Counted from the stretch's first letter, positions 31,139-40,969 are shown. The stretch: 64,000 bases of DNA from Candidatus Binatia bacterium (GCA_029248525.1 JAQWJE010000049.1:124001-188000); one strand, 5' to 3'. Numbers and translations are program-made. The notes: generated by a model not told the origin, from the letters alone.

Positions 31139-32134
31139 CTATTTTTCTGTATTGACGTTGCCGGTGGCATTGCCGGCGGCGGCCGCAGCCACTGCCGTTC
31201 CTGTCTCGGTGCCTGTCTCGGTGCCTGTCTCGGTGCTTGTCTCGGTGCTCGCCTCGAGCGGCGCGGGTGAGGACTGGGGGTAGGCTTCAGCGACGGTCGC
31301 TTCTTTCGTGTCGATCGAGGGTGCGGGAGCCGCTGGAGTTGAGGGGGTCTCGGCCGCGGCTTCTGCGCTGCCTTCGAGACGTTTGATCAGTTCTTTCGCG
31401 ATGGCTGCGTAGGCCTGCGCACCTTTGGAGGATGGGTCGTAGAGCAGAGCGGGCAAGCCGTGACTGGGGCTTTCGCTCAAGCGCACATTCCGAGGAACGA
31501 CGGCGTCAAATACCTTGTCGGGGAAATGTGTCTTGACGTCGTCAGCGACCTGCCGGCAGAGGGTATTGCGACCATCGAACATGGTGAGAATCAGGCCGTC
31601 AATCGCGAGAGCTCCGTTCAGGTTGTCGCGAACAAGAGATACTGTCGAGAGAAGCGAGCTGAGTCCCTCGAGGGCGTAATATTCGCACTGCAGAGGGATC
31701 AGCAGGGAGTCGCAGGCGGTGAGCGCGTTCAGAGTCACCAAGCCGAGCGAAGGTGGGCAATCCATGATGATGAAATCGTAGCGATAACGAAGGGTTGCGA
31801 GAGCATCGCGGAGACGACTCTCGCGATTTTCCAATTGCACGAGCTCAATCTCTGCTCCGATGAGGTCCTGGCTGGCACCGATGACCTGCAGCTTTGGCAG
31901 CATGGTGCGGCGCAGCGCCCGGTCGGCCGTCGAATTGCCCAGAAGAACGTCATAGGTAGAAGCCTCAGTACTTGTAAGGCGAATCCCTAATCCGCTGGTG
32001 CCGCTGCACTGCGGGTCCATATCGATCATCAGCGTTGAACGATTGTTCATCGCGAGTCCGGCGCTGAGGTTTACGGCCGTGGTCGTTTTCCCCACGCCGC
32101 CCTTCTGGTTTACGATCGCAATCACCCGTCCCAT
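31139..32134 (-). CDS. parA: Chromosome-partitioning ATPase ParA with extended C-terminus
   Basis: Deviant-Walker ATPase that moves ParB-parS complexes. The 331 residues begin MGRVIAIVNQKGGVGKTT (P-loop KGGVGKTT) and contain the Walker B region FIIMDCPPSLGLVTLNAL and YALEGLSSLLSTV. The usual fold ends at about residue 260 (IAKELIKRLEG). About 70 residues follow that are rich in Ala, Pro, Ser, Thr and Glu, including a TETGTETGTETG tract made by a 12-bp DNA repeat. Such a tail is not typical of chromosomal ParA. Confidence 0.95.
   Translation of the reverse strand: MGRVIAIVNQKGGVGKTTTAVNLSAGLAMNNRSTLMIDMDPQCSGTSGLGIRLTSTEASTYDVLLGNSTADRALRRTMLPKLQVIGASQDLIGAEIELVQLENRESRLRDALATLRYRYDFIIMDCPPSLGLVTLNALTACDSLLIPLQCEYYALEGLSSLLSTVSLVRDNLNGALAIDGLILTMFDGRNTLCRQVADDVKTHFPDKVFDAVVPRNVRLSESPSHGLPALLYDPSSKGAQAYAAIAKELIKRLEGSAEAAAETPSTPAAPAPSIDTKEATVAEAYPQSSPAPLEASTETSTETGTETGTETGTAVAAAAAGNATGNVNTEK
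31201..31248. repeat. 12-bp tandem repeat inside the 3' end of parA
   Basis: Three exact copies of CTGTCTCGGTGC and a fourth with one change (TTGTCTCGGTGC) lie head to tail. They encode the Thr-Glu-rich repeats of the ParA tail. Copy number changes would keep the frame (12 is a multiple of three), so length may vary between strains. Confidence 0.9.
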
Positions 32135-32227
32135 GAGACTTTTTCCTAACAGATGAATGCTCGCGGGTTAAACGTTGCCAGCGAAATAAGGGCGCTTTTT
32201 GCGTTTTAATCGTAAAATCGGGCGACA

Positions 32228-32243
32228 TGTTTCACGTGAAACA
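32228..32243. promoter_or_regulatory. parS: parS site 1
   Basis: TGTTTCACGTGAAACA, a perfect 16-bp palindrome identical to the widely conserved bacterial parS consensus. It lies in the gap between the parA start (32134) and the rsmG stop (32249). Confidence 0.95.
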
Positions 32244-32248
32244 ATCGC

Positions 32249-32971
32249 CTATGCGGAATCCGGGAACCTTCGCCAAAACCGCAACTCATGTTCCCGGTCG
32301 CTTTCGGGCAGTACGTAACGAAACGGCGACAGATCCTCGAAATGCTCGAGCCCCGCTCGCAGTTCGACTTTCGGCGCGGATGCCGAGCAGAGGACCATGA
32401 CCAGGCCTCCAGGGCGGAGGAGGGGCAGGCTGCCCTCGAGAAGATCGCCGACGTCCGAGAAGGTGGCGCGGGAGACGAGAACATCCACGTTCATCAAGCC
32501 GGCGGTCGCCTCAAGTCGGAGATTTTCCACGCGGACGTCGTCACGCTTCCATCGCCGTAAAACCGACCTGAGAAAATGCGCCCTGCGCTGGCGGGGCTCG
32601 ACGAGCACCGTCTCCTCAGGACGAAGTGCTGCGGCCAGAGGCAGGCCCGGGAAACCCGCCCCGCTGCCGATATCCATCAAGCGACCGATCGAGCTGCCAA
32701 ACCGCTCGCGTAGCGGCTCGACAGCCAAAAGACTGTCGAGGAAGTGGCGGCGCAGCCATTCATCTCGAGTCCCCTCGCCCACCAGATTCAGTCGCGGTGC
32801 CCACAGCGAGAGCTCGTCGAGGTGATGTGAAAGCAGTGGAGCGATCTGGGTGAGGTCCGCGTTGAGGGATGCCGGAAGGTGCCGGGCGAGGAAATCCCGC
32901 TCTGAGAGCGAGAATCCTGAGTTTTCCGGCCTTGCAGCCTGCTTTTCGTCCAATTGTTTCACGTGAAACAC
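32249..32971 (-). CDS. rsmG: 16S rRNA (guanine527-N7)-methyltransferase
   Basis: SAM-dependent methyltransferase acting on G527 of 16S rRNA. 240 residues; motif I is MDIGSGAGFPGLPLAAA, preceded by WLRRHFLDSLLAV, and VLVEPRQRRAHFLRSV and VLVSRATF follow. The start is GTG 32971, 11 bases after the mnmG stop. The first six residues MFHVKQ are encoded by the parS palindrome, so the true start could also lie a little inside; no better ATG exists before the conserved helix. Confidence 0.95.
   Translation of the reverse strand: MFHVKQLDEKQAARPENSGFSLSERDFLARHLPASLNADLTQIAPLLSHHLDELSLWAPRLNLVGEGTRDEWLRRHFLDSLLAVEPLRERFGSSIGRLMDIGSGAGFPGLPLAAALRPEETVLVEPRQRRAHFLRSVLRRWKRDDVRVENLRLEATAGLMNVDVLVSRATFSDVGDLLEGSLPLLRPGGLVMVLCSASAPKVELRAGLEHFEDLSPFRYVLPESDREHELRFWRRFPDSA
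32955..32970. promoter_or_regulatory. parS: parS site 2, overlapping the rsmG start
   Basis: A second exact TGTTTCACGTGAAACA, 727 bp from site 1. It covers the first codons of rsmG. ParB loading here would spread over rsmG and into mnmG and parA. Confidence 0.95.
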
Positions 32972-32982
32972 TGGCCTGAGCC

Positions 32983-34848
32983 TCAGGCCCTCGAGCTCTG
33001 GCGCTTGAGGTGGATACCGAGAAGGTTTACGGCAGCCGGGGTCACGCCCGGGATCCGCAAGGCCTGGCCCAGCGTTTCCGGGCGAACTCGCTCAAGCTTT
33101 TCCTGGACTTCCGCTGACAGACCTTTGACGGCTGCGAAGTCTGTAGCCATCGGCAAGCGAGTCTTCTCGAGCCGGGCGCTCCGTTTGGCGACTAAAGTCT
33201 GCTGCCGCAGGTAGCCGGCGTATTTCAGGTCCAGCATCAGGGTGATATGACGATTGGCGTTGGGCGGAAGGCTGACACCAGCCAGCTCCAGCATCTCCCA
33301 ATCGACGTGGGGCCGGCTCAGGAAATGGTCCGCCGGGACGGAATCCCGAAGCCTGTCGACCCCGTGACTGGCGAGAAGACGGTTCAAGGCCTCTCCCGTC
33401 CTGACCATTTTGCCGGCCAGGTACTGTCCGAGTTCCTCGGCCTCCCGTTCGTCCTCCTGGAATCCATTCCAGCGAGAATCGTCAAGAAGTCCAGCCTCGC
33501 GGCCCAGCTGACTCAGGCGATGTCGGGCATTGTCCTCCCGAAGGAGAAGTCGGTGCTCTGCCCGCGAGGTGAACATCCGGTAGGGTTCGCCTCCGACACC
33601 CTTGGTCACGAGATCGTCAATCAGGACCCCGATATAGGCCTGATCTCGACCCAGCCGGAAGGGTTCTCTACCGCGAAGGCGGGCAACCGCGTTCATGCCG
33701 GCCATCAGGCCCTGCGCTGCGGCCTCCTCGTAACCGGTCGTCCCATTGATCTGACCTGCCAGAAAGAGCCCCGGCATCCGACGAGTCTCGAGCGAGTGAC
33801 CGAGCTCGAGCGGGTCGATATAATCATACTCGATCGCATAGCCCGGTCGGACAATCTCCGCGTTTTCGAGGCCCGCAATCGAGCGCACCATCGGGATCTG
33901 TACCTCGAGGGGAAGCGCTGTGGAAAGACCATTTGGATAGATCTCGAATGTGTCGAGGCCCTCGGGTTCGAGGAAGATTTGATGGCGATCTCGGTCGGCA
34001 AACCGGACGATCTTATCCTCGATGGACGGGCAGTAGCGCGGTCCTCGGCTTTGGATTCCACCACCGTAAATCGGCGAAGATTTTAAATTTTCCCTAATGA
34101 TATTATGGGTTTGTGGGTTAGTATACGTGATATGGCAGGAGATTTGCGTCAGGGGAATCGAGCGCGAACCGAAGGAGAAGGGAACCGGCTTCGGGTCGCC
34201 GGGCTGTTCGGTCAACTGGGTGAAATCGATCGTGCGGGCATCCAGTCGCGGGCAAGTCCCTGTCTTCAGACGTCCGATCGGAAAGCCGAGTTCGGCAAGG
34301 TGCGCGCTCAGGCCCTGCGATGCTGTGTCGCCGGCCCGTCCGCCTGCCTCCTGATGGCTGCCGATATGCATCAGGCCTCGCATGAAAGTGCCTGTCGTCA
34401 AGATCGTGGCCGATGCCCGGTAGGAGTCGCCGTCGCGAGTTTCGACGCCTACCGTCGATCCGTTCTCGACCAGAAGCCTCTCCACCATCGCCTCGCGAAC
34501 CACCAAATTGCCGGTATTCAGCACAACCTGGGTCATCTGGCGTCGGTAAGCCTCCTTGTCCGCCTGCGCTCGGCTGGCTCGGACCGCGGGCCCCTTCCGC
34601 GTGTTGAGGGTCCGAAACTGGATTCCCGAGGCGTCGATGGCGCGCGCCATTTCGCCACCAAGAGCATCGATTTCCTTGACCAGATGTCCCTTGCCCACCC
34701 CGCCGATTGCCGGGTTGCAGGACATCTGCCCGATATGATCGATATTCGAGGTCAGCAGCAGCGTTTGCGCACCCATGCGGGCCGCCGAAAGCGCAGCTTC
34801 AATTCCGGCATGGCCGGCACCAACCACAATTATATCTAGACTTTTCAA
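32983..34848 (-). CDS. mnmG: tRNA uridine-5-carboxymethylaminomethyl modification enzyme MnmG
   Basis: FAD-containing partner of MnmE that modifies U34 of certain tRNAs. 621 residues: dinucleotide fold [20 protein letters not shown], the MnmG signatures [22 protein letters not shown] and [15 protein letters not shown], and a helical C-terminal domain with [16 protein letters not shown] and [17 protein letters not shown]. mnmE lies 16 bases upstream; together they form the usual pair. Confidence 0.97.
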   Translation of the reverse strand: MKSLDIIVVGAGHAGIEAALSAARMGAQTLLLTSNIDHIGQMSCNPAIGGVGKGHLVKEIDALGGEMARAIDASGIQFRTLNTRKGPAVRASRAQADKEAYRRQMTQVVLNTGNLVVREAMVERLLVENGSTVGVETRDGDSYRASATILTTGTFMRGLMHIGSHQEAGGRAGDTASQGLSAHLAELGFPIGRLKTGTCPRLDARTIDFTQLTEQPGDPKPVPFSFGSRSIPLTQISCHITYTNPQTHNIIRENLKSSPIYGGGIQSRGPRYCPSIEDKIVRFADRDRHQIFLEPEGLDTFEIYPNGLSTALPLEVQIPMVRSIAGLENAEIVRPGYAIEYDYIDPLELGHSLETRRMPGLFLAGQINGTTGYEEAAAQGLMAGMNAVARLRGREPFRLGRDQAYIGVLIDDLVTKGVGGEPYRMFTSRAEHRLLLREDNARHRLSQLGREAGLLDDSRWNGFQEDEREAEELGQYLAGKMVRTGEALNRLLASHGVDRLRDSVPADHFLSRPHVDWEMLELAGVSLPPNANRHITLMLDLKYAGYLRQQTLVAKRSARLEKTRLPMATDFAAVKGLSAEVQEKLERVRPETLGQALRIPGVTPAAVNLLGIHLKRQSSRA

Positions 34849-34864
34849 TTATTTACGATCTTTT

Positions 34865-36247
34865 CTACTTGCCGATGCAGAACTTTTCGAAAATTCGGTC
34901 GAGAACATCCTCGGGCGAGGAGAGCCCCACCAGCGCGTCCAGAGCTGCAGTTGCGGTCTGGAGTTCGCAAGCAACCAGATCCAGCCCCTCGTCGTTCTCG
35001 AGCAGCAGGCTCGCGGCGATAACGGCTTTGCGGGCGTCTTTCAGGGCTGCCTGATGTCGCTCTCGGGTGACCAGCACTTCTTCGCTCTTGTCTTCTGTCT
35101 TCCACGATAGCATTTCGAGCGCCTTCTGGCACAGGCCTTCCAGGCCGATCCCCTCGGTCGCGGAGACCGTCACGACCGCGTGGCGCCCAAGCGCATCGCT
35201 TTCCCAGGCCAGCGGTTGATCGCATTTATTGCGTACGATCAGGAATTTTCTCTCGGGCAAACTGTCGAGAAGCGCCCGATCCTGGTCGGTCAGGGGGTTC
35301 GAACCGTCGGTCACAACAAGGAGGAGGTCGGCGGCGTCGATCTGGCTTCGGCTCCGCTCGACGCCCGCTTTTTCCAAAGCGTCGGTGGTTTCGCGCAGCC
35401 CTGCTGTATCCGAGAGCAAGGCCTGCAGATTGCCCAGCGCCAGTGGTTCTTCCAGATAATCTCTCGTTGTTCCGGCGACATTGCTGACCAGAGCCCGGCT
35501 GCGTCCCAAAAGCGCGTTCATCAGGGACGATTTCCCGACGTTCGGCTTCCCGACCAACGCCAATCGGACGCCGTCGCGAGCCAGGCGACCCCGGTTGAAA
35601 CTCTCGGCCAGGCGCTGGAGCTCCCGGCTGACCGTCTCGAGTCCCAGTACGAGCTCTCGGGCCGTTGCGGCAGGAATCTCGTCATCGGGGAAGTCGAGGT
35701 GGGCTTCGAGCAGAGCGCGGTTATCCAGCAATGCATCCCTTTGTGCGAGGACTTTGCGGGATAGATTCCCCTCCAAAAGCTGCCAGGCAGCCTTCAGACC
35801 CGCTTCACTGGTCGCTTGAGCGAGATCGGCGACCGCCTCTGCCTGACAAAGGTCGAGACGCCCATTGAGGAAGGCTCGTTCGGTGAATTCGCCGGGTCGG
35901 GCTGCGCGAGCACCGGCGGAGAGCGCCGCGGCGAGTGCTCGCTGGCTAAGTAGCTGCCCTCCATGGCAGTGAATTTCCACAACATTTTCGCCAGTTGGGG
36001 ACCGATCCGCATGCATGGGCAGGAACAGAACGTCGTCAATGGGGCTCCCATCGTCGGGAGACCGGAGAACCGCTCGACGTGCCCGGTGCGAAGCGCTGAA
36101 GTTTGGGGGAACCTCCTCGCGTCGCCCGCGGAGCATTGCGGCGGCGACTTCGAAGGACTCGCGTCCGCTCAGACGGAGAATCGCTATCGCGGCGGGGCCG
36201 GTGGCCGTGGCGATTGCCGCGATCGTATCTTCGGGATAGCCCGCCAC
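34865..36247 (-). CDS. mnmE: tRNA modification GTPase MnmE
   Basis: 460-residue GTPase that works with MnmG in cmnm5U34 synthesis. The N-terminal folate-binding domain begins DTIAAIATATGPAAIAILRLSG and holds VEIHCHGGQLLSQRAL and RPGEFTERAFLNGRLDLCQAEAV. The G domain has G1 GKPNVGKSS, G2/G3 VAGTTRDYLEEPL and DTAGLRE, and G4 NKCD. The C-terminal CIGK with the reactive cysteine is intact. yidC lies upstream; jag/khpB, which often separates them, is absent. Confidence 0.97.
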   Translation of the reverse strand: MAGYPEDTIAAIATATGPAAIAILRLSGRESFEVAAAMLRGRREEVPPNFSASHRARRAVLRSPDDGSPIDDVLFLPMHADRSPTGENVVEIHCHGGQLLSQRALAAALSAGARAARPGEFTERAFLNGRLDLCQAEAVADLAQATSEAGLKAAWQLLEGNLSRKVLAQRDALLDNRALLEAHLDFPDDEIPAATARELVLGLETVSRELQRLAESFNRGRLARDGVRLALVGKPNVGKSSLMNALLGRSRALVSNVAGTTRDYLEEPLALGNLQALLSDTAGLRETTDALEKAGVERSRSQIDAADLLLVVTDGSNPLTDQDRALLDSLPERKFLIVRNKCDQPLAWESDALGRHAVVTVSATEGIGLEGLCQKALEMLSWKTEDKSEEVLVTRERHQAALKDARKAVIAASLLLENDEGLDLVACELQTATAALDALVGLSSPEDVLDRIFEKFCIGK

Positions 36248-36272
36248 CTGTTCTTTCCTGCCTCAGTCGTCC

Positions 36273-37946
36273 TCAGGTTTCCGGAGTTCGTAAATTCAGC
36301 CATTGCTGGCCAATCGTGAGGATATTTTGGGTCAGCCAATAGAGGGTCAGTCCCGCCGGGAAGTTGATGAACATGAAGGTGAATACGACTGGCATCAGCA
36401 TCATGATCTTTTGCTGGGTGGGGTCCGCCGCGCTGGGGGTCATCTTCTGCTGGAGGAACATCGAAGCACCCAGCAGCAACGTCAGGACCGGGATCCCGTA
36501 GCCGGCAATCATCAACCTTTCGGGCGCAGCCAAGTCCGTGATCCAGAGGGCGAAGGGAGCGTGTCTTAATTCGATGGTGTTCTGTAGAAGCTGATAAAGT
36601 CCAAAGAAAACAGGCATTTGGAGAAGCATCGGGAGGCAGCCGCCGAGTGGATTGACCTTGTGGCGCTTGTAGAGCTCCATCGTCTCCTGAGAGAGCTTTT
36701 GTTGGTCGTCGGCGTAGCGTTCCTTGATTTTCTCCATCTCGGGCTGGAGTTTCTGCATTGCCTTCATCGAATCGAAACTCTTCTTGGAGAGAGGCCAGAA
36801 GACAGCTTTCACGAGGACGGTGAGTAGAATGATGTCCACGCCCCAGTTGCCGAAGATCCGATGCAGGAATTGCAGGATGTCCAGCAGCAGCAGGGAGATC
36901 GGACCGAACCAGCCGAGATTCAGGGCCTTTTCGTATTGATGGCCTGCGCCCTCGAGCAGAGATCGCTCTTTTGGCCCAAAATAGAGCGTGTAGCCGGTTT
37001 CGGTGGGACCGCTGGCGTTGCGGGTGGTCACAATTCCCGCTTGCAGAGCTTTCGCGCCTCGTCTTCGCAGACGCAGGGCATCGGCACGCTCAGGGGCCGC
37101 TGCCGTCAGAAAGTAATGATCTTCGAAACCGGCCCAGCCGATTGTGCCAGTGATGGTTTCGGGTTCCTCGAAGTCTTCGCGAGGCGTGGACTCCAGTTTT
37201 CCGTCGATAAGCGCGGAAACGCCTTCGTATACGGTGCCATCTTCCTTCGGCTTGGCGCCGCGGCTCAGGGTCAAGGCGACCGCTGGCGGAGAACCATCGG
37301 GGCCATCCTGCGCGAGGGATACAGGAAGGGCGCTACTGCCGGGGACCCGCGTTGTCAGATCAATCGTATAGAGTCCGGCGTGGAACGTGAATTCCTTCTC
37401 GATCGGTTGGCCGCCGATCGTGGCCCGCAGAACCAGACGTCCCGTTTCGCCCGGGTTCACCGAAACGGAATTCTGGCTGGCGTTATAAAGGGTCGTCTGG
37501 TCACTCCATACGCGAGCGCCGCGCAATTCGATCCCCAGCGGATTCTCGATTTCAGGAGCGGGAACAACGAGCTCCAATTCGGGGCTCTCGGCGGATGAGT
37601 CCTCGCGGAAGTTTTTCAGAACGAAGCTCTCGAGGCGTCCACCGCGGGTATTCAAGGTCGCACGATAGAGATCGGTCTCGACCTGAATGCGTCGGCCCTG
37701 GATTATCGGCGCTTTCGGCTCTTCCTGTGCGGTTCCCAGGGGCTGGATCGATTCCGGCGCCAGTGGTGCCGCTTCACTGACGGTGATGGGAAGATCCTCG
37801 GAAACCGTCTCGCCAGGGGTGACCGTCTGCTCGGCAACATCACCCACAGCGACGGGTGCCGGCATCTGTGGATTGATCACAAACTCCTGATAAACCAGAA
37901 GAATTGTGGCTGAAATGACAAAGAATAAAAGTGTGCGACGGTCCAT
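36273..37946 (-). CDS. yidC: Membrane protein insertase YidC
   Basis: Inserts membrane proteins with or without SecYEG. 557 residues with the Gram-negative layout: N-terminal helix (TLLFFVISATILLVYQEFVI), a large periplasmic beta-domain (about 60-350), and five conserved transmembrane helices with PLSKKSFDSMKAMQKLQPEMEKIKERYADD and GGCLPMLLQMPVFFGLYQLLQ. The presence of the P1 domain supports a two-membrane cell envelope. It lies 12 bases after yidD. Confidence 0.97.
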   Translation of the reverse strand: MDRRTLLFFVISATILLVYQEFVINPQMPAPVAVGDVAEQTVTPGETVSEDLPITVSEAAPLAPESIQPLGTAQEEPKAPIIQGRRIQVETDLYRATLNTRGGRLESFVLKNFREDSSAESPELELVVPAPEIENPLGIELRGARVWSDQTTLYNASQNSVSVNPGETGRLVLRATIGGQPIEKEFTFHAGLYTIDLTTRVPGSSALPVSLAQDGPDGSPPAVALTLSRGAKPKEDGTVYEGVSALIDGKLESTPREDFEEPETITGTIGWAGFEDHYFLTAAAPERADALRLRRRGAKALQAGIVTTRNASGPTETGYTLYFGPKERSLLEGAGHQYEKALNLGWFGPISLLLLDILQFLHRIFGNWGVDIILLTVLVKAVFWPLSKKSFDSMKAMQKLQPEMEKIKERYADDQQKLSQETMELYKRHKVNPLGGCLPMLLQMPVFFGLYQLLQNTIELRHAPFALWITDLAAPERLMIAGYGIPVLTLLLGASMFLQQKMTPSAADPTQQKIMMLMPVVFTFMFINFPAGLTLYWLTQNILTIGQQWLNLRTPET

Positions 37947-37958
37947 GGTTTGGAAGCC

Positions 37959-38210
37959 CTATGGTTTCTCGGGGGGAACCGGGTCGTACCCGTGATCGCC
38001 CCAGGGGTGGCAGCGCAGAAGGCGCCGCAGCCCGAGTCGAGTCCCTCGGATCGGTCCATGGAGCGCTATGGCCTCATGGCAGAAGACGGAGCAACTGGGT
38101 GCGAAGCGGCAATGCGCGCCCAGAAGCGGCGAAAGGGCGATCTGGTAGATTCGAATCAAACCCATCAGAATCCTTGCGGAAACGGTCGCGACTTTTTGCC
38201 CGAGGCTCAA
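37959..38210 (-). CDS. yidD: Membrane protein insertion efficiency factor YidD
   Basis: Small membrane-associated helper of YidC. 83 residues with the family core [31 protein letters not shown] and [14 protein letters not shown], including conserved cysteines and the amphipathic N-terminal helix. The start overlaps the rnpA stop by four bases. Confidence 0.95.
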   Translation of the reverse strand: MSLGQKVATVSARILMGLIRIYQIALSPLLGAHCRFAPSCSVFCHEAIALHGPIRGTRLGLRRLLRCHPWGDHGYDPVPPEKP

Positions 38211-38590
38211 GAGCGGGCCTCGGCAAGCAAAATGGCCTGAATTTCCGCCTGAATCTCGCGGGGCAAAAGGTCAGCAGAGCCTCTCTGGGCGATAACCAGA
38301 ACTTTGCCTCCCAGCGGCATCTTCTCCCGGATATGCCGGAAGCCTTCGCGAACGCCGCGCTTGATTCGATTGCGTGCGACGGCGCCTCCGATTTTCTTGG
38401 TCACCGTGATCCCCAACTGCACGGGGACTTCACCTGCGAGATGGCGTACGAACAAAAAGTTCTTACTCCGCATACGTTTTCCCGTATGGCGTAGGGCCAG
38501 AAACTCGCGCCTTTTCCGCAGCCGTACCTCTTTGGGGAAGGAATGCGACCGGGGAAAGCGGGAAGCTCCGTCGGTAGGCCGCACGGCCAA
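38207..38590 (-). CDS. rnpA: Ribonuclease P protein component
   Basis: Basic protein that aids the RNase P RNA in maturing tRNA 5' ends. 127 residues: [23 protein letters not shown], the central [26 protein letters not shown] with the RNR motif, and [12 protein letters not shown]. It lies two bases after the rpmH stop in the invariant rpmH-rnpA pairing. Confidence 0.95.
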   Translation of the reverse strand: MAVRPTDGASRFPRSHSFPKEVRLRKRREFLALRHTGKRMRSKNFLFVRHLAGEVPVQLGITVTKKIGGAVARNRIKRGVREGFRHIREKMPLGGKVLVIAQRGSADLLPREIQAEIQAILLAEARS

Positions 38591-38592
38591 CC

Positions 38593-38751
38593 TCAGCGGG
38601 CTTGCTTCGGAGGAATCGAGACGGTGAGACGCTTGCGTCCCTTGCGGCGACGACGTTTGATCACCTGTCGTCCCGTAGGAGTGGCCATACGGGCACGGAA
38701 ACCATGGGTGCGTTTTCTGCGGCGATTGCTTGGCTGATACGTGCGCTTCAT
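38593..38751 (-). CDS. rpmH: Ribosomal protein L34
   Basis: 52-residue highly basic protein of the large subunit, [20 protein letters not shown] and then [19 protein letters not shown], close to E. coli L34 with a slightly longer C-terminus ([11 protein letters not shown]). ATG 38751 fits the family start; the upstream in-frame extension to 38844 is rejected. It is the first gene of the leftward block. Confidence 0.96.
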   Translation of the reverse strand: MKRTYQPSNRRRKRTHGFRARMATPTGRQVIKRRRRKGRKRLTVSIPPKQAR

Positions 38752-38908
38752 CGATCTTTTCCGTCGTTTCTCAGAGCTGGGCTGTTCCCGTCGGGCATGG
38801 AACGGCCAAGCGGAAAGGGAACCATTCGAAAGGCCCGGTGTCAATGCCGTCCGGGCGGCTTTTTCTGGTGGAGGTGACGGGGCTCATGTGGATGGGTCTG
38901 GGTCGGTT

Positions 38909-39907
38909 CTAGGAGAATTCAGGCTTTAATTGTCGACTCATCAGGTCGACCATCGCAGCAGATGCGGTTTTATTCTCGAAGAGAAGTGCCCTCATCTGGC
39001 TGGTAATCGGGAGTTCAACTGCGAGGTCTCGGGCAAGGTCATCGATCGCAAGGGTATTGCGAACGCCCTCGGCGACTTGCTGCATATCGCCAAGGATTTC
39101 TTTCAGGCTTTCGCCCTCGCCCAATCGCAGGCCCACCGAGCGGTTGCGAGAAAGGGAGCCCGTGCAGGTCAGGACCAGGTCGCCCATCCCCGAGAGACCG
39201 GAGACCGTCAGGGGATCGCCGCCCAACCGAGCGGCGAGGCGACTGATTTCCGTCAGGCCTCGGGTGATGAGTGCGGCACGAGCGTTATGTCCCAGCCCCA
39301 GACCATCACTTACCCCGGTTGCGATCGCGATCACGTTCTTCACCGCACCGCCAACCTCGACTCCGATGACATCATCAAGGGCGTAAACGCGAAACATCGC
39401 TGATGCGAAATAGTGCTGCACGAATTCGGCATGCGCCATATTGCTCGCAGCGGCCGTAAGCGCCGTAGGCATCGCTTCAGCGACTTCGCGGGCAAAGCTC
39501 GGCCCCGAGAGGACGGCGACCCGTTCTCCGGCGCCGGTCGCCTGCGAGATCACCTCGCTCATCCGCTGTGCGGTCTCCTCCTCGATTCCCTTTGAGGCGC
39601 TGACAATGATCGCTGTGTCGGCAATCCAGGGCCTGGCCCGCTCGAGGGTTTCGCGAACGGCATGTGAGGGAACGGCGCACACCAGAAGTTCGTCGGCTGC
39701 GCGGACGACCGCCTCGAGATCCGCGCTCGCGTGCACCCCTTCGGGAAACGGACATCCGTTCAGGTACCGCTTGTTCTCCCCGGTCCGCTGTATCTCTCCG
39801 ATATGAGCGGCGTCACGAGCCCAGAGCGACACGGAATGGCCCGCTCGGGCCAGCTGCATCGCCAGCGCTGTTCCCCAAGATCCTGCACCGATCACCGAAG
39901 CACCCAT
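38909..39907 (-). CDS. gpsA: Glycerol-3-phosphate dehydrogenase [NAD(P)+]
   Basis: Reduces dihydroxyacetone phosphate to sn-glycerol-3-phosphate for phospholipid synthesis. 332 residues from ATG 39907: VIGAGSWGTALAMQLARAGH dinucleotide fold, SASKGIEEET, LSGPSFAREVAEAMPTALTAA, VGGAVKNVIAIATGVSDGLGLGHNARAALITRGL with the catalytic lysine, and LSGMGDLVLTCTG. An alternative ATG at 39940 would add 11 residues; neither has a strong ribosome site. Confidence 0.95.
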   Translation of the reverse strand: MGASVIGAGSWGTALAMQLARAGHSVSLWARDAAHIGEIQRTGENKRYLNGCPFPEGVHASADLEAVVRAADELLVCAVPSHAVRETLERARPWIADTAIIVSASKGIEEETAQRMSEVISQATGAGERVAVLSGPSFAREVAEAMPTALTAAASNMAHAEFVQHYFASAMFRVYALDDVIGVEVGGAVKNVIAIATGVSDGLGLGHNARAALITRGLTEISRLAARLGGDPLTVSGLSGMGDLVLTCTGSLSRNRSVGLRLGEGESLKEILGDMQQVAEGVRNTLAIDDLARDLAVELPITSQMRALLFENKTASAAMVDLMSRQLKPEFS

Positions 39908-39982
39908 CTCGACAGGCTGGCATGGGATCGATGGATACATCAAGCCCACGCGCCATTTGTTCGCGCATGATAGAGTCAGGCA

Positions 39983-40906
39983 ATGTCCGTGGACGTCTCT
40001 CCCAAGGCTGCGGAAAGCGGTCACGATCGCGCACCACGGGTGCGCGTACTGCGGTCCGCTGATTTGCCGGCGGTCGGGGATATTTTCCGGGAAGCCTTCA
40101 ACCAGATTTATATTCGGCGGGGTTTCGAAAAAGTTGTGAGGGACCCGGATACCGGCCTCGCGATCGCACGAGCGTATCTGGCCCATGATCCCGAGCATTG
40201 TCTCGTCGTGGAATCAGAAGGCGTCGTCGCCGGTAGTGCCTTTCTCCACCCGCGCGGGAATGTTGCCGGTGCAGGACCGATTACCGTAGCGCCAGCATTG
40301 CAGGGTTCCGGACTGGGATCGCTTCTTGTGGATGAGTTGTGTCGGCGAAGCGATGCGCTCGGTGTGCCATCGCTTCGTTTGATTCAGGATGCGTTTAACG
40401 AAGAAGCCTATGCTCTCTATAGCTCCCGAGGTTTCGTGGTTCGCACCGTTTTTGCCCGCGCCAGTTTTCGTTCGGAGGGTGCGGCGAAACCGATCCTCTC
40501 GCGGGGTGCCCGTTTCTCGGATCTCCCCCGGATAGGCTCTCTGGAACAGGATATGCTTGGGTTTGCGCGCAGGCGTGACTATGAATTGCTTCGCCGCCTT
40601 GGCGAGATTCGTGTTCTCGAGGGTCGCGATGGCCTCGAGGGCTGGATTGCCAGAATGGTACAAGGTCGAGCCGCGGCCATCGGTCCGGTTCTGAGTCGCT
40701 CGAAGGCAGGTCTCGAGCAGCTCTTGCTTGACGCCACGTCAGACCTGGCGGCGGGGACTGAAGTCCGGTTTCTGCTCCCGTCAGGCTGCCGGGTATCGGT
40801 GCCCGGTCGAGTCCGGCTGCACTCCTTGTGCAACTATATGGTACGAGGTTCGTTCGCGGGTCTGGCCCCGAATTATATTCCCACACTTTTTCCCGAGTCA
40901 GGATGA
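39983..40906 (+). CDS. Two-domain GNAT-family acetyltransferase
   Basis: 307 residues. The first half is a clear GNAT fold: VRVLRSADLPAVGDIFREAF, the acetyl-CoA loop PITVAPALQGSGLGSLLVDEL (motif A with Q/RxxGxG/A) and AYALYSSRGFVVRTVF. A second, weaker GNAT-like half follows (RGARFSDLPRIGSLEQDMLGF to the end) without an obvious CoA loop. The gene runs divergently from gpsA with a 75-base gap. Substrate unknown. Confidence 0.85.
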   Translation: MSVDVSPKAAESGHDRAPRVRVLRSADLPAVGDIFREAFNQIYIRRGFEKVVRDPDTGLAIARAYLAHDPEHCLVVESEGVVAGSAFLHPRGNVAGAGPITVAPALQGSGLGSLLVDELCRRSDALGVPSLRLIQDAFNEEAYALYSSRGFVVRTVFARASFRSEGAAKPILSRGARFSDLPRIGSLEQDMLGFARRRDYELLRRLGEIRVLEGRDGLEGWIARMVQGRAAAIGPVLSRSKAGLEQLLLDATSDLAAGTEVRFLLPSGCRVSVPGRVRLHSLCNYMVRGSFAGLAPNYIPTLFPESG

Positions 40907-40969
40907 GCCTGATCCGGTGGCGTTCCAACTTCGGCGAACACCAGTTGTTCCTGGCCGTAAGAGAATTCA

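Noticed and set aside
38848-38872. GCCGTCCGGGCGGC followed by TTTTT as a terminator
   Set aside because: The T-run lies on the + strand while both neighbouring genes (rpmH, gpsA) are on the - strand, so there is no obvious transcript to end; the stem is also short and imperfect.
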